This document shows positions 9,710-21,007 of a stretch of 64,000 nt of DNA, one piece after another. Position 1 is the stretch's first letter; each line of letters opens with the position of its first letter. The notes beneath the pieces were generated by a model that worked only from the letters and a program-made list of their open reading frames with translations, made no database searches and was not told where the DNA came from. The stretch spans positions 1,178,001-1,242,000 of the forward strand of contig CP099426.1 in NCBI GenBank assembly GCA_024114885.1, written 5' to 3'. Origin of the DNA: Septoria linicola. Its lineage: Eukaryota; Ascomycota; Dothideomycetes; Mycosphaerellales; Mycosphaerellaceae. The translations under genes and the position numbers were made by a program.

Positions 9710-11758
9710 ATGGCAACCGCCAATGGCACCACAAATGGTGTCAACGCGACTTCGACCACTGGTCTGTCCGCGAACGACAACATTCAGCGCTTCGTAGCTC
9801 CAAGCAGGCCTTTGAGCCCAACACCAAACCACACTCTCTTCCACCCAAAGACGAGATGTTTTGTATAGTGAGTATCCCGAAAGTCACCTGTTGACAAATC
9901 AAGTCACTGACAACTGCTCAGCGGCATGCAAACGAAGGCTGTGCAGGGCATGCTCGACTTCGATTTCATCTGCAAGCGCAAGACGCCTTCAGTAGCGGGT
10001 ATCATCTACACGTTCGGAGGCCAGTTCGTTAGCAAGATGTACTGGGGCACCTCAGAGACTCTTCTCCCAGTCTACCAGGAAGTTGCGGCTGCCATGGCCA
10101 AGCACAGCGATGTCGACACCGTTGTCAACTTTGCCTCCTCCCGATCCGTCTACAGCTCGACTATGGAGCTTATGGAGTACCCACAGATCAAGTCGATCGC
10201 TATCATCGCCGAGGGTGTTCCAGAGCGACGTGCGCGTGAGATCCTGCACGTGGCTAAGAAGAAGGGCGTCACAATCATTGGCCCAGCTACCGTTGGTGGA
10301 ATTAAGCCTGGTGCTTTCAAGATTGGCAACACTGGTGGTATGATGGACAACATTGTGGCGTCCAAGCTGTACCGCAAGGGCTCTGTAGGCTATGTCTCCA
10401 AGTCTGGTGGTATGTCAAACGAGTTGAACAACATTGTCGCTCAAGAGACGGACGGTGTGTACGAGGGTGTTGCCATTGGTGGTGACAGATACCCGGGCAC
10501 AACCTTCATCGACCACATGCTTCGCTTCGAGGCCGATCCAGAATGCAAGATCCTGCTCTTGCTCGGCGAGGTCGGTGGTGTCGAGGAATACCGTGTCATT
10601 GAAGCCAAGAAGGCTGGCATCATCAAGAAGCCAATCGTGGCTTGGGCTATCGGTACCGTTGCCAGCATGCTCAAGACTGAGGTGCAGTTCGGTCACGCTG
10701 GTTCCATGGCCAACTCTCAGCTCGAGCAGGCCGCCATGAAGAACAAGGCCATGAAGGACGCTGGCTTTTTCGTCCCAGAGACTTTCGAGGATCTACCAAA
10801 GGAGCTTTCAAAGGTCTACCAAGCGCTTGTCAAGGATGGCAAGATCACGCCCTCGCCTGAGCCAGCTGTTCCAAAGATTCCAATTGACTACTCGTGGGCC
10901 CAGGAACTCGGTCTCATCCGTAAGCCAGCAGCCTTCATCTCGACCATTTCCGACGACCGTGGACAAGAGCTTCTCTACGCCGGTATTCCAATCACCGAAG
11001 TCTTCAAGGAGGACATCGGCATCGGTGGTGTCATGTCGCTTTTGTGGTTCCGTCGCAGACTGCCAAAATACGCCTCGAAGTTCTTGGAGATGGTGCTCAT
11101 GCTCACTGCCGATCACGGTCCAGCTGTGTCTGGTGCCATGAACACAATCATCACGACTCGTGCCGGAAAGGATCTGATCTCATCTCTCGTCGCCGGTCTG
11201 CTCACTATCGGGTCGCGATTCGGTGGTGCTCTTGATGGTGCTGCTGAGGAGTTCACTCGTGCTTTTGACAAGGGACTGTCTCCTCGTGACTTCGTCGACA
11301 CTATGAGGAAGGAGAACAAGCTCATTCCAGGTATCGGTCACCGTGTCAAGTCCAGGAACAACCCAGATCTCCGTGTCTCGCTCGTCAAGGAGTACTGCCA
11401 GAAGAACTTCCCATCGACCAAGTTGCTCGACTACGCCATCGCTGTCGAGACTGTGACCACCTCGAAGAAGGACAACCTGATCCTCAACGTCGATGGTTGT
11501 GTCGCTGTCTGCTTTGTCGATCTTCTCCGCAACTCCGGCGCCTTCTCTAACGAAGAAGCTGAGGACTACCTAAAGATGGGTGTCCTCAACGGTCTGTTCG
11601 TCCTTGGTCGTTCCATTGGTCTGATTGCCCACTTCCTCGACCAGAAGCGTCTCCGTGCCGGTCTTTACAGACATCCATGGGATGATATCACTTACATGCT
11701 CCCAGAGCTTGGCAAGGGTGCTCCAGGAAACGAGGGTCGTGTTGAGGTCGCTCTGTAG
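9710..11758 (+). CDS. acl1: ATP-citrate lyase subunit 1 (CoA-ligase/citryl-CoA lyase subunit)
   Basis: Two exons, 9710-9867 and 9922-11758, with a 54-nt intron (GTGAGT...CTCAG); 664 aa. The protein covers the C-terminal half of animal ATP-citrate lyase: a CoA-binding/ligase domain, the phosphohistidine loop GHAGSMA with His311, and a C-terminal citrate-synthase-like domain (about residues 420-660) containing ALDGAAEEF and PGIGHRVKS. Thus it carries the autophosphorylated histidine and the citryl-CoA cleaving site, while subunit 2 provides ATP-grasp. Codon use is strongly biased to C-ending codons, suggesting high expression. It is divergent from ACL2. The first exon is confirmed by the conserved CFVYGMQ junction. 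Confidence 0.96.
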
Positions 11759-12139
11759 AGGAGTGAATTTGACGATGATTCCTTCGTTACATTTATGACT
11801 GCTTCTTGTTAGCGACGAGTGAATGTACTCTCACGGCTGGCGTTTTATGAGGTGGAATGGGCGCAGTGCTGGCATGCATGCATAGAAAGTTTTCTGGATT
11901 GTAGATATACCACAGGCTCACGCTAGTTTTCAGCGATGATGTGTGCATGCACACAGTATGCAAGCACGAGAATGACTTGTCACATGTGCTCATTTCACCG
12001 TTCACCATTTCATGTCCTCGACTCCAGTGACTTGCTCCAGCGACAGCTAAGAGCAAGCAAGATTTGGCCACCGTGGACCGTGGGAACCTCATTGTGGCAG
12101 ACACATGGCCAAAACTTCGTAAATCTCAAATTTACAGCC
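11759..12139. other. intergenic
   Basis: ACL1 3' flank and TYW2 upstream region. The TYW2 frame stays open back to 11936, but those residues are Cys/His/Ser-rich and unlike the family. Confidence 0.45.
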
Positions 12140-13267
12140 ATGGACCGCGCCGTTGAGAGATGGCGAACCGATCGTCAGTACGACAAGGCTGTCATCGCTC
12201 CATTGGCGAAGAAGTTATGCAAATCATACACAGTCTATGGCTGCATGCTCCTGCTGCCACACAACGCCCTCGAAGGACCTGAGTGGACTGCTCTGGGAGA
12301 TGTCCGCGAAGATGCCTTCCAAGAACTCCACAAACTCATAGCCAAAGAGCTCAAAGTCACGCATATTGCATCAAACAAGCCAATACCTCCACAAGACCTC
12401 AAAACTTCCAGCGAGAACATCCTTCGAGCGCCCATCAATTTCACGCCACTTTATGGAGACTTTGGCCCTGAGACATGCAGCCAACCACCTACCGAACAAG
12501 ACTTTGACAAAGCATTCTGGGTGACAGCGAAACAGAATGGGATCTATCAGGTCTGGGCACCGCGATGGACGATGTTTTCTCGTGGCAACATTTCCGAGAA
12601 GGCGAGACTGCTTGCTTTACCGTCGGTCACTGAAGCTGTAGAGGATGATGATGAATTTGGTGTTGTGGACTTGTACGCTGGAATAGGGTACTTTGCGTTC
12701 TCGTACATCAAAGCTGGTGCTGATAAGGTCTATTGCTGGGATATTAATCCTTGGAGTATCGAAGGCTTGCTGAGAGGTGCGAAAGCGAACAAGTGGAAGG
12801 CTGTGCTATATGGTGGGCTCGATGGGAGCGATGAGAATCCGAGTGACATCGAGTCCATCGGAGGGAGTGATGCGAAGCTGTTGGTGTTCAATGAGTCGAA
12901 TGAACTCGCGCCAAAGAGGCTGAATGATTTGACATCTTCGAGGCCAAGGATTCGACATGTCAATCTTGGGATGCTGCCGAGTTCGAGAAAAGCGTTGGAG
13001 CTGGCGGCTGCTTTCGTCTGTCTGCGGCCAAGAGGATGGCTGCATGTGCACGAAAATTTTCTAGTCGAGGAGATTCAGCAGAAGGCGAAGAAGACGAGGG
13101 AGGAATTCGAGCAAATTCTGGTCAAGTCGGATAATCTCTATGTGCTGCAGATGGAGGAAGGCCAAGGCGTGAAGGTCGAGGTCGAGCACATCAACAGACT
13201 GAAGAGCTATTCTCCAGGCGTCATGCACTGTGTCATAGACATTGCAGTCGAGATACGCGGGCAGTGA
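12140..13267 (+). CDS. trm12: tRNA wybutosine-synthesising protein 2 (Trm12/TYW2)
   Basis: A single-exon, SAM-dependent aminocarboxypropyl transferase of 375 aa from the chosen ATG. TYW2 transfers the alpha-amino-alpha-carboxypropyl group of SAM to the tricyclic base at position 37 of tRNA-Phe during wybutosine synthesis. The Rossmann motif I reads VVDLYAGIGYFAFSY, and the following CWDINPWSIEGLLRGA loop is characteristic of Trm5/TYW2-type enzymes. The N-terminal half contains the linker segment ending in W(A)PRWTMFSRGN. The frame extends 68 codons further upstream (to 11936); I prefer 12140 because the upstream residues look non-coding. A later start is unlikely since conserved sequence begins soon after. 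Confidence 0.88.
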   Translation: MDRAVERWRTDRQYDKAVIAPLAKKLCKSYTVYGCMLLLPHNALEGPEWTALGDVREDAFQELHKLIAKELKVTHIASNKPIPPQDLKTSSENILRAPINFTPLYGDFGPETCSQPPTEQDFDKAFWVTAKQNGIYQVWAPRWTMFSRGNISEKARLLALPSVTEAVEDDDEFGVVDLYAGIGYFAFSYIKAGADKVYCWDINPWSIEGLLRGAKANKWKAVLYGGLDGSDENPSDIESIGGSDAKLLVFNESNELAPKRLNDLTSSRPRIRHVNLGMLPSSRKALELAAAFVCLRPRGWLHVHENFLVEEIQQKAKKTREEFEQILVKSDNLYVLQMEEGQGVKVEVEHINRLKSYSPGVMHCVIDIAVEIRGQ

Positions 13268-14050
13268 TGTACGGTGGCCGCACAGGAGCGACAAATCTGT
13301 CATGAAATCGGCTCATGGCCAGAAGCCAGAGCAGTACCGCACTGATGACTGCACGTTTCCATATGTGATGCGCCGAGTCAAGCATGTGTGCATAAAATCA
13401 CGCACTTAAGCCAGCTTCCAGCTACCATTGCGACACCTCTTCAGCCTCGCCTATGAAGTACATGCTTCTTCGTCCGTTAATTGATCTAGGCATCGTGGCT
13501 TCTGTGCCGTCTGCTTACACGGCTCAGCAGACTAGCGCAATGCAAGACTGCCACGTGCTGAGCCTAGCCATCGGCAGTCAAGAAGGCCGGAGGGCAACAC
13601 TTCACAATCAATAGCAGTATCTCGATCGTTGCGACGACATTGGCTGGTATATTCCTGGCTGCTGTACTTAAGGCCTCAATCCAATATTGAAAATCTCACA
13701 ACAAAGCACAATCGCACCTTGAAGCCTCAAAGTCAAAATGACCCTGAGTTGGGCGTGTGGCTAGCTGAGAAGTCGAAAGAGGTATGGCCGTGAGGCGTAA
13801 GGATTTCAGACTCTAGCATTGCATGAGGCAATTCCGGGCTCTAGATCTTCCAGGAGGCTCCTCGAGGCGTCAGCTATGGGATTATTGAGTCCAATAGGAA
13901 GATGCGTCGCCGCAAGCGATGGGCAAGATTTCGCACGAAGCATGAAGGCTTCATCCCGATCTCTGCACGATCGCACTCGACTCGCTGCTATACCTAGTCC
14001 ATGACCGCGCTCGAATACAGACACGTGTTTACCTCAACAACTCTACCAAC
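13268..14050. other. intergenic
   Basis: No supported gene in 780 bases; includes the leader and promoter of the following secreted protein gene. Confidence 0.5.
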
Positions 14051-15227
14051 ATGTTTATCAATCAAGTTCTTCTCGCGCTGCTACCGATTGTAGGATCGCT
14101 AGCAAATCCCAACTCATCCCCAAAGAAGCAGGGCTGCCAGAACGGCGCCATCACACTCTACGGACGTCGTTGCTACCGTTTCTGCGGACACGAGTTCACC
14201 AGTGGAAGTTATAAGAACGATTACCAGTTATGCTTCAACGACTGTGTGGAAGCTTGCGCCAAGGACTCTAACTGCAACAGCGCAAAGTGGAGCAAGTCTA
14301 GCAAGAAATGTTACTACAACTCGAATAGCTCTCCTTACTGGCAGGAGACTGGCCGTGGCGATGGTGTCAAGTGTGGAAAGAAGCCTAAGCCAAAGACTAC
14401 CACCAAATGTACCACTACCATGAAGACGACGACGAGTGCCACCACGACGAAATGCACTACGGTATATCTTTTCTCTCTGCTTCCAGTCACTCTTTTCTCT
14501 TGGTAAAGACGATAGGCTAATGTGGGCTTTACTTCTAGACTGCAAGCACCACGCCCAGCACAACTCCGAGCACCACGCCTAGCACAACGCCGAGCACTAC
14601 CCCTGGCACTACTCCGTCGACAACCCCATCGACTACTCCATTAACAACCCCAAGTACTACTCCTTCAACCACCCCTTCAACGACTCCGTCTACCACGCCA
14701 TCTACCACACCTTCTACCACTCCGTCAACGACACCTTCCACAACACCTTCTACAACCACGTCCGCATGCCCAACGCAGAGCACAGGCACTGCATCGAAGC
14801 GGTACCAGATACTGGTATGAAATTCCCACACAAAGCAACTTAGCAACGTTTGAGACAGTACTGACTTTTGATCAATTTCACAAGTGTGACACTGCAATCC
14901 AAGGCTCAATCATCCCCAATCCTGGAGTCGGTGGCATAACAGATCGCGCTGTGCTGACACCTTTCGAGCAATGCCAACAAGACTGCGATGGAATGGACGC
15001 CTGTGTTGGTCTTAACTCGGGCAATGTCGGCGGGATCGTTGGGTGTACGCTATTCTCTGAAATTGACGGTTACTTTGCAGCACCCGGAGACATCGCTGCG
15101 ATAGTCACCAGTACTATCGACGAGCAAGCTACGATTGTAAGCACTTTGCGCCTAGCTTGCTGTTGAGCTTCACATGACTGACTACTCATTGTAGACTGTT
15201 ACCATCACTGCCACGGAAACAGACTAA
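14051..15227 (+). CDS. secreted PAN/Apple-like protein with Ser-Thr-Thr-Pro mucin repeat
   Basis: Four exons: 14051-14461, 14539-14814, 14885-15136 and 15195-15227, all joined in phase 0; 323 aa. Residues 1-18 are a signal peptide. The first Cys-rich block (about 28-118, with 11 cysteines) resembles WSC/Apple-like folds. It is followed by a Lys/Thr-rich linker and 17 Ser-Thr-Thr-Pro tetrads, expected to be heavily O-mannosylated and extended. The last block starts YQILCDTAIQGSII and contains FEQCQQDCDGMDACVG and GCTLF, typical of fungal PAN-like domains. It is probably a cell-wall or extracellular carbohydrate/protein-binding protein. The C-terminus is short and lacks an obvious GPI signal. 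The function is unknown. Confidence 0.75.
14545..14760 (+). repeat. 12-bp coding tandem repeat (Ser-Thr-Thr-Pro)
   Basis: Seventeen in-frame copies of a 12-base unit plus a decayed last copy (STTT). Position 1 is Ser except Gly in copy 6 and Leu in copy 9. The DNA copies differ at third bases, and Ser is written AGC/AGT in copies 1-5 and 10 but TCN in most others. Confidence 0.9.
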
Positions 15228-15815
15228 TTGTTATATACGTCGGCACAACCACAAGCAACACCCGCTCGGAAGTATGTACGTCACTTCTGTACTTACTGTA
15301 TGGTCTGATGCTGACGTTCGCAGAATCCAATAGCTTCAACAGATATCTACAAAAGACGAAGCATTATCAGGTTCGAACTTGGAAACCTTGAAGTAACGTA
15401 TCTAGAAGTTCTCTCAGCAGAAGAGGTGAAGTCGGGAGAAGCCGAATGCTTTGTGCTTTCAATCAAGCAAGGGATGTCTTTTTCCGAGGAATGTGGCGTC
15501 ATGTCTAATAAAGACGAAGCTGCCGCGTCTCTGGAACCGTTGCATGGATGTGTAGACACAGAGCTGGAGCAAAGTACAACTCAGCGGTGTCTGAAGTTGA
15601 AGGCGCCCGTAGCACGCGTGGACGTAGTCCGTGTGGGCTATTCATTCGAGAAACTGGATGCTCACCTACACACCGCGTGCTGGCTTGAAGCAGATTTGTA
15701 TTGCGTCGTGTGATTTTCACAATTCTGGTATCTGCTTGGCCTAACTCCTTACTGAACGCTGCAAAATGCGACAACATGATCAATCATATGCGTCTGGGAT
15801 GTGGAGCAAACAGCT
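15228..15815. other. intergenic between convergent genes
   Basis: A 95-codon plus-strand frame (15426-15713) begins with GTG and resembles nothing; I leave it uncalled. Confidence 0.4.
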
Positions 15816-17764
15816 TTACAACTGCGCCCTTTCGCCACCAATTTTCTTGACTGTGAAGCTCCCGAAGTAGGCATTCAGTGCGTCTATCGTCCCAGAGCCT
15901 TCTTCCAGCTTGACGACGCAGCCCACATACCCATCGGGTCTCACCACGACGATTCCGCCCTCCTCATCTGACAAGCCGACCTTCGCGTGCGCTGAGGCCT
16001 TCGCATCCGGAACCATTTGGTCCCAAATATCGTCAGCATAGACGTGATCGGTGTAGCGCGCAAGCACCTCGGGCAGGAGTTCTCGAATCTCGATCTCCGA
16101 TCTAGGTGCGTTGAAGATGACGTTAAATGTGTAGAACCATGAGTGTGGGTTATGTCTTTCGTGGTAGTCAACTGTGTCGATGTCGCTGCGCTTGTATGCA
16201 TCATAGAACGAGCCCTTCTTCCTGAGACCCGCAGCAAAGTCCTCGATGGCCTTCTTCGTTCGGGTTGGCTTGCCGCCAAAGAGGTAAAGCCTGTAGGAGC
16301 CATTGAGAGGGATCTCTTGTTCGAGGTGGACGACGTTGGCGTCCACAACTCTTGTGACGGTGGCTGGGGTCAATATGCGCCCGGTCCTGAGCTTTGTGCC
16401 GCCAGTCTTGTTGGACAGGAATACCGGCGATTGAGCAGCATGCGACTCTGACCAGTTGAAGACATTCTCTAGGTAGGCAACACCATAGCCAGAAGTGAAC
16501 TCGCATGATTCCTTGAACTTCTGTACGAATGGGTTCTCCTCACCCCCATTACTAGACTTGGCCGCTGATGCTCGCTCTGACGCTGAAGGCACTCGTTGCG
16601 AGAACAGCTTGGCATATGAGGCATCGAAATTGAGCAGATTCTCAGCAACAAACTTTCGCTCCGATTCGTAGGACTTCAGGATGCTGCGGTCTGCGAAACC
16701 CTGCTCGACGTGGTGGATCTTCCAAGCCAGGTTCTGTGCGTCCAAGAAAGCGGTGTTCATGCCCTGCCCAGCTTTAGGCGAGTGAGTGTGACAACAGTCG
16801 CCGCCCATGAAGACGCGTTCATCGAGGGTGTAGCGATCCGCAATGCCCTGGCCGATCGGGTATACAGAGTACCACTCCACGCGATCCCACTCGATGTAGT
16901 ATGGCTTCATGATCTTTTTCGCGTACTCTTGCACCTCCTCGGTGGTAGCGGATTTTCGTGGGTTCCAGTCTTTATCGGTCGAAGAGGCGATTTGGATGTA
17001 GAGACGGACCATGTTGTTTTCACGTGGGATGACCATGATCGAACCGGCGTCGGAGTGTATTGTGCATTTCATCTAGCAAAGTCAGCGCAACCTCAATAGC
17101 AATCATGCATCTCACATACCTTGATATCAGGGAAGTCAGTCCGCACCACACCGTCCATGACTCCCCACACGTATGCAATTGGATCTTTGTGCGTGATGCC
17201 CACTCCTAGCTGTTCTCTGACGAACGACCGCGCGCCTTCGCCCGAGAAGAGGTACTTCGCGCGCACAGTCTCCGTCTCAGCGCCATCCACGTGCGCAATG
17301 CTCACCTCTACAGGATACGCAGGGTCTTTGCCATCGTTCTTGAAGCCCGTGATCTTCCACGGCCTCTGTATCCGTGTGTTGTGCTTCTCAATATCGTCGA
17401 TGAATACTCTCTCAATCAATCCTTGATGCAGGAGCGTCGTGAACGGATATCGTGCATCGATGAATTTGGGACAAGATGCCCACGTTCCCGTCCTCGCAAT
17501 GCCTTTGCCCTCGTCCAGAGGATCCCAGAAAGCAACCTCGTACACCTTTGCAGGCTCATTTGCCATGATTGCGCGCTTCAAGCCCATGTTGCGCAATAGG
17601 TCCAGTGATCGTGGCTGAATGCCATCAGCTCGTCCAGTGAGCGTAGGCTCGGGTCGCATATCGATGTGCTTGATCTTGTATCCCCAGCGCGCCAGACATG
17701 TCGAGAGCAGCAGGCCGACAGGACCAGCGCCGACGATCACGATATCGTAGTTCTCGACTGCCAT
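15816..17764 (-). CDS. FAD-dependent phenol 2-monooxygenase-like enzyme
   Basis: Two exons, 17120-17764 and 15816-17072, with a 47-nt intron (GTATGT...GCTAG) in phase 0; 633 aa. Residues 7-35 hold the FAD-binding GxGxxG (VIVGAGPVGLLLS) and about 46-60 the GRADGIQPRSL loop. Exon 2 contains the second flavin motif GGDCCHTHSPKAGQGMN. The C-terminal 180 residues match the thioredoxin-like dimerisation domain of phenol hydroxylases. The family uses NADPH and O2 to hydroxylate phenols ortho to the hydroxyl; fungal members serve in aromatic catabolism or in secondary metabolism. It is divergent from a P450 gene across 953 bases, which suggests a joint pathway. The true substrate cannot be told. Confidence 0.9.
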
Positions 17765-18717
17765 TGCTGCGGTATCAATGTGTATGTAATAACGAGCAGA
17801 TGGAGCGCGTCTTTTCAGCTCTAAACTAGGATATTCGTAGACACGCTCGACCAGGGATCAGTAGAATGGTATACGCTTAGATAGAGTGCGATCGAACGGC
17901 AGCAATGAAACGACGAGACAATGAAATGTGAGCACCGTCCTACCTTTTAAGAAGCCATTGCTGACCATTCCTTCAAGCCTGCGCTTGGAGGCGGCTAAAA
18001 CATCGGGAAGCGCATCGGGGGCCAGAATCGAGCAAAAGAGGTGTAAGAATAGTTACCATGTATTGTTGCCGAGAGCTTCTCAATGACGATTCCCCTCCAG
18101 TTTCTTGCACGTGAGGCGCACGGATCTCCGGATCGTGAATGCGGTAAGCACACATGCCCACACAATCCGCTTCGAGCTCAATCTTGGCAAGATGGGTTGC
18201 GGTCTCCGAGATAGGCCCTTCGATACCGTACAGGCCATTGGTTTGTATTGATGAGACACTCCACACTGTTGTTCTTGGACGACACTCCGTGCACATATGC
18301 CTGTCCAGACCTCACAATGTGGGCACTCCGCGGACATCACCGCATCTCGCCAGCCCTAGTTACCGAGATGCCTGCCGCGTAGAGGGGCCTTACAGCTCTA
18401 TGCTGATCTTTGCTCTTTGCACGACCTACAACGTGCTATTTAACACGATTATGCCTCGTTCGAGACCTGAGGACAGGATTACGCTATGGTCATCAAACCA
18501 AGTGATCAGCGACCCGTGATCCAGGGCATTGAAAGTCAAAACGAGCTGCATTTCGTTGGAACAAGTTCCGCTCTCGTCTCTACGTGACCACCTCTCTCTC
18601 ACGCTCCTCAACAAGTGCTGAACTTCAGATCCCGATCGACCGTATCGTACGGAGCACTACGTGTACAATCCTGGTGACTAAGGTGCACCAGGCCGAAGTC
18701 TGTGCCCTCTCAGCAGC
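17765..18717. promoter_or_regulatory. shared upstream region of monooxygenase and P450 genes
   Basis: 953 bases between two divergent oxidoreductase genes with no supported ORF. Co-regulation is an inference from layout. Confidence 0.45.
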
Positions 18718-20294
18718 ATGACTTTTATCAGCTCGGGCCTCGTCTCCGCGCCCGTTGTCATCGGGTCCATAGTGATTGTAGCCATCGCGTACGATCTGTA
18801 CCTAATCTTCCTACATCCTTTAGCAAATGTGCCAGGTCCATTTTGGGCGACATTCAACAAGCTTTGGATGGCCAAACACTCATGGAGCGGCGACATGAAC
18901 ACGACCATGATCGCACTGCACGAGAAGCACGGCAGTCTGGTACGAACAGGCCCACGAGAAGTGAGTATCTCCGACACTGCAGCGATCAAGACTATGTACG
19001 GTGCCGGCACCAAGTTTCGCAAATCAGAATGGTACAGTGTATGGCAAGGACATCGCAAGTTTGATTTGTTCGCCGAGAGAAGTGAGAAGCTACATGGCGA
19101 GCAGCGGAGGCTGGTCAGTCGTCCTTATTCTATGGACTCGCTGAAACTTCTGGAGCCATATGTGGACGATGCTGTTCGAGTGTTCACAAATGAGATGGGT
19201 AAGCGGGTAGGAAAGGTTGTCGATATCGGCTACTGGGCTCAGCTGTTCGCCTTCGATGTAAGATGACTATGTACTGAACAGACTCGTCCGAAGCTCACAA
19301 TCACGATCAGGTTATTGGCGAAGTCACATTCAGCAAGCGCTTTGGATTCATGGACGTTGGCCAAGACGACGGCTCTGTCCAGCAGATCGAACGTGCTTTG
19401 AAATGTGCTTCATGGATTGGCCAAGTGCCTGGTCTCTACTGGCTGCACGACTTCCTCATGCCATATATCGGCAACCATCTAGCCATAACCGCTCGACATG
19501 GTTCCCTACGTACATTTGCCACCAACCAGATCGCAGCTCGCAAAGATCGAGGTAGCGACCATCCCGACATCCTCTCGCAACTCCTCGCGGCACAAGCGGA
19601 GAAAGGCGGTCATCTCGACGACAATGGAGTGACGAGCATGGCCACCTCGAACATCTTTGCTGGCTCGGACACAACTGCCATCTCCACGCGGGCGATCATC
19701 TACTACCTGCTCAAGAACCCGGAATGCAAACAAAAGCTCTTGCAAGAGCTCGAAGCAAAACATCAGCAAGGTCAACTCTCCCACCCAGTAACCCTCAGAG
19801 AAGCCGAGAACATGCCCTACCTGCAAGCCATCATGTACGAAGCTCTACGCCTCCACCCAGCCGTAGGAATGTCCCTCCCACGAGTCGTCCCCGAAGGCGG
19901 CTGCACCATAGCAAACACCTACTTACCCGCTGGCACAGTCATCGGAGCGAATCCGTGGGTGATTCATCGCAATACAGAAGTGTTCGGCCAGGACGTCAAC
20001 GTCTTTCGACCGGAGAGGTGGATGAAAGTAGGCGGTTCTGCTGCAGAAGAGAGACGTGTCGGGGATATGCACCGACTCTTCTTCGCTTTTGGTAGTGGGG
20101 CGAGAATGTGTATTGGGAGGAATATTAGTTGGATGGAAATGAGCAAATTGATCCCGACGTTGTTTTGGAAGTTTGATATTGAGCTGGTTGAGCCTGAGAA
20201 GGAGTGGGAGCTGAAGTGTTGGTGGTTTGTGTTGCAGACTGGTATTGAGGTGAGGTTGAGGCCGAGAGTTTTGTCCAGCGATCAGAAGTCTTGA
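18718..20294 (+). CDS. cytochrome P450 monooxygenase, pisatin-demethylase-like
   Basis: Two exons, 18718-19257 and 19311-20294, with a 53-nt intron (GTAAGA...GATCAG); 507 aa. An N-terminal membrane anchor (about 7-30) is followed by the HPLANVPGP hinge. The I-helix oxygen-binding motif is AGSDTT (297-302), the K-helix ExxR is EALR (357-360), the PERW motif follows, and the haem loop FAFGSGARMCIGRN puts the ligand at Cys447. The pattern HxxHG..VRTGPREVSISD near residue 70-90 is typical of the pisatin demethylase/benzoate hydroxylase-type group of fungal P450s. It acts on the ER with CPR, which lies 3.6 kb downstream. Substrate is unknown, though the divergent phenol hydroxylase hints at an aromatic compound. 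Confidence 0.93.
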
Positions 20295-20578
20295 ACACGA
20301 TGCGGTCAACCGCACGATGCTTGCGGATGTTGATCAGTCATGTAGCGACGAAATGTCCTATTGCGTGACTTGGTCTGAGTTCGACATTCAGCTCGCACAG
20401 CCCGAGAAACAAGTCCTGCTCGGCAAACTGACTCCCGCCTCTTGCAATTCCTACAACGAAGTCAAGACCACAATGTTATCTGTATGCAAGCATTCGATAC
20501 TCCAGTCAAGCTGCTGTCATACTTGAATGAAAGAACTCGCTTCCACTCACGCCACAAAGATAGGCCAACGGCCACATC
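20295..20578. other. intergenic
   Basis: P450 3' flank; nothing supported. Confidence 0.4.
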
Positions 20579-20920
20579 CTTATCTCCACCCATGTCCCAA
20601 ACAGGCAATGTGTACCATCTACCATCCAGCATCCTGCCTATCAATACCCACGATAACTCGACGCCCTACGGCGCCGTAAAAGTACCCTCTCGTTTCCCAC
20701 GCGACAAACACATGGTCTGCGCCACTAGTCAAATCCCTACGTGTTGATCAGCCAATGGCCTCAGCACCCCATTGTCAAGACATGCTTATCAGCACCAAGC
20801 ATACCATCTTCTATCAACCTGAACCCCGAGCTTCTTTGTTCTGCTTACCCGATCTGGTAAGCTGGACGATAAGTCGTGTTGGTCGAGCGAAGTCGGACGA
20901 AGGTTGCCGGTATTTAAGAG
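20579..20920 (+). promoter_or_regulatory. GATA-site cluster upstream of ammonium transporter
   Basis: HGATAR sites (binding site of AreA/NIT2-type nitrogen regulators) occur around 20579 (CTTATC), 20637 (CTATCA), 20652 (CGATAA), 20785 (CTTATC), 20811 (CTATCA) and 20867 (CGATAAG). A TATTTAAG box lies at 20911, about 97 bases before the ATG. Several sites close together in front of an ammonium transporter fit nitrogen-starvation induction; the link is inferred. Confidence 0.5.
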
Positions 20921-21007
20921 ACGCTCGTGCGCGCTCTGCTATGCGAAAGCTTCGCTTCTCTTGTTTCTGCTTCCCAAATTAAAACTTGTTGTGATTACCT
21001 TGACACA

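Noticed and set aside
11936..12139. 68-codon upstream extension of TYW2
   Set aside because: Composition is unlike TYW2 homologues; probably leader sequence that happens to be open.
14545..14760. Short regular repeats that might suggest a CRISPR-like array
   Set aside because: Units are contiguous 12-mers in a reading frame without spacers, in a eukaryotic genome.
14535..14909. Val/Gly-rich 124-codon frame on the minus strand
   Set aside because: It is the antisense reading of the Ser-Thr-Thr-Pro repeat; the plus-strand exons fit a secreted Cys-rich protein.
15426..15713. 95-codon plus-strand frame after the PAN-like gene
   Set aside because: Starts with GTG, no family similarity, and lies in a probable 3' flank.
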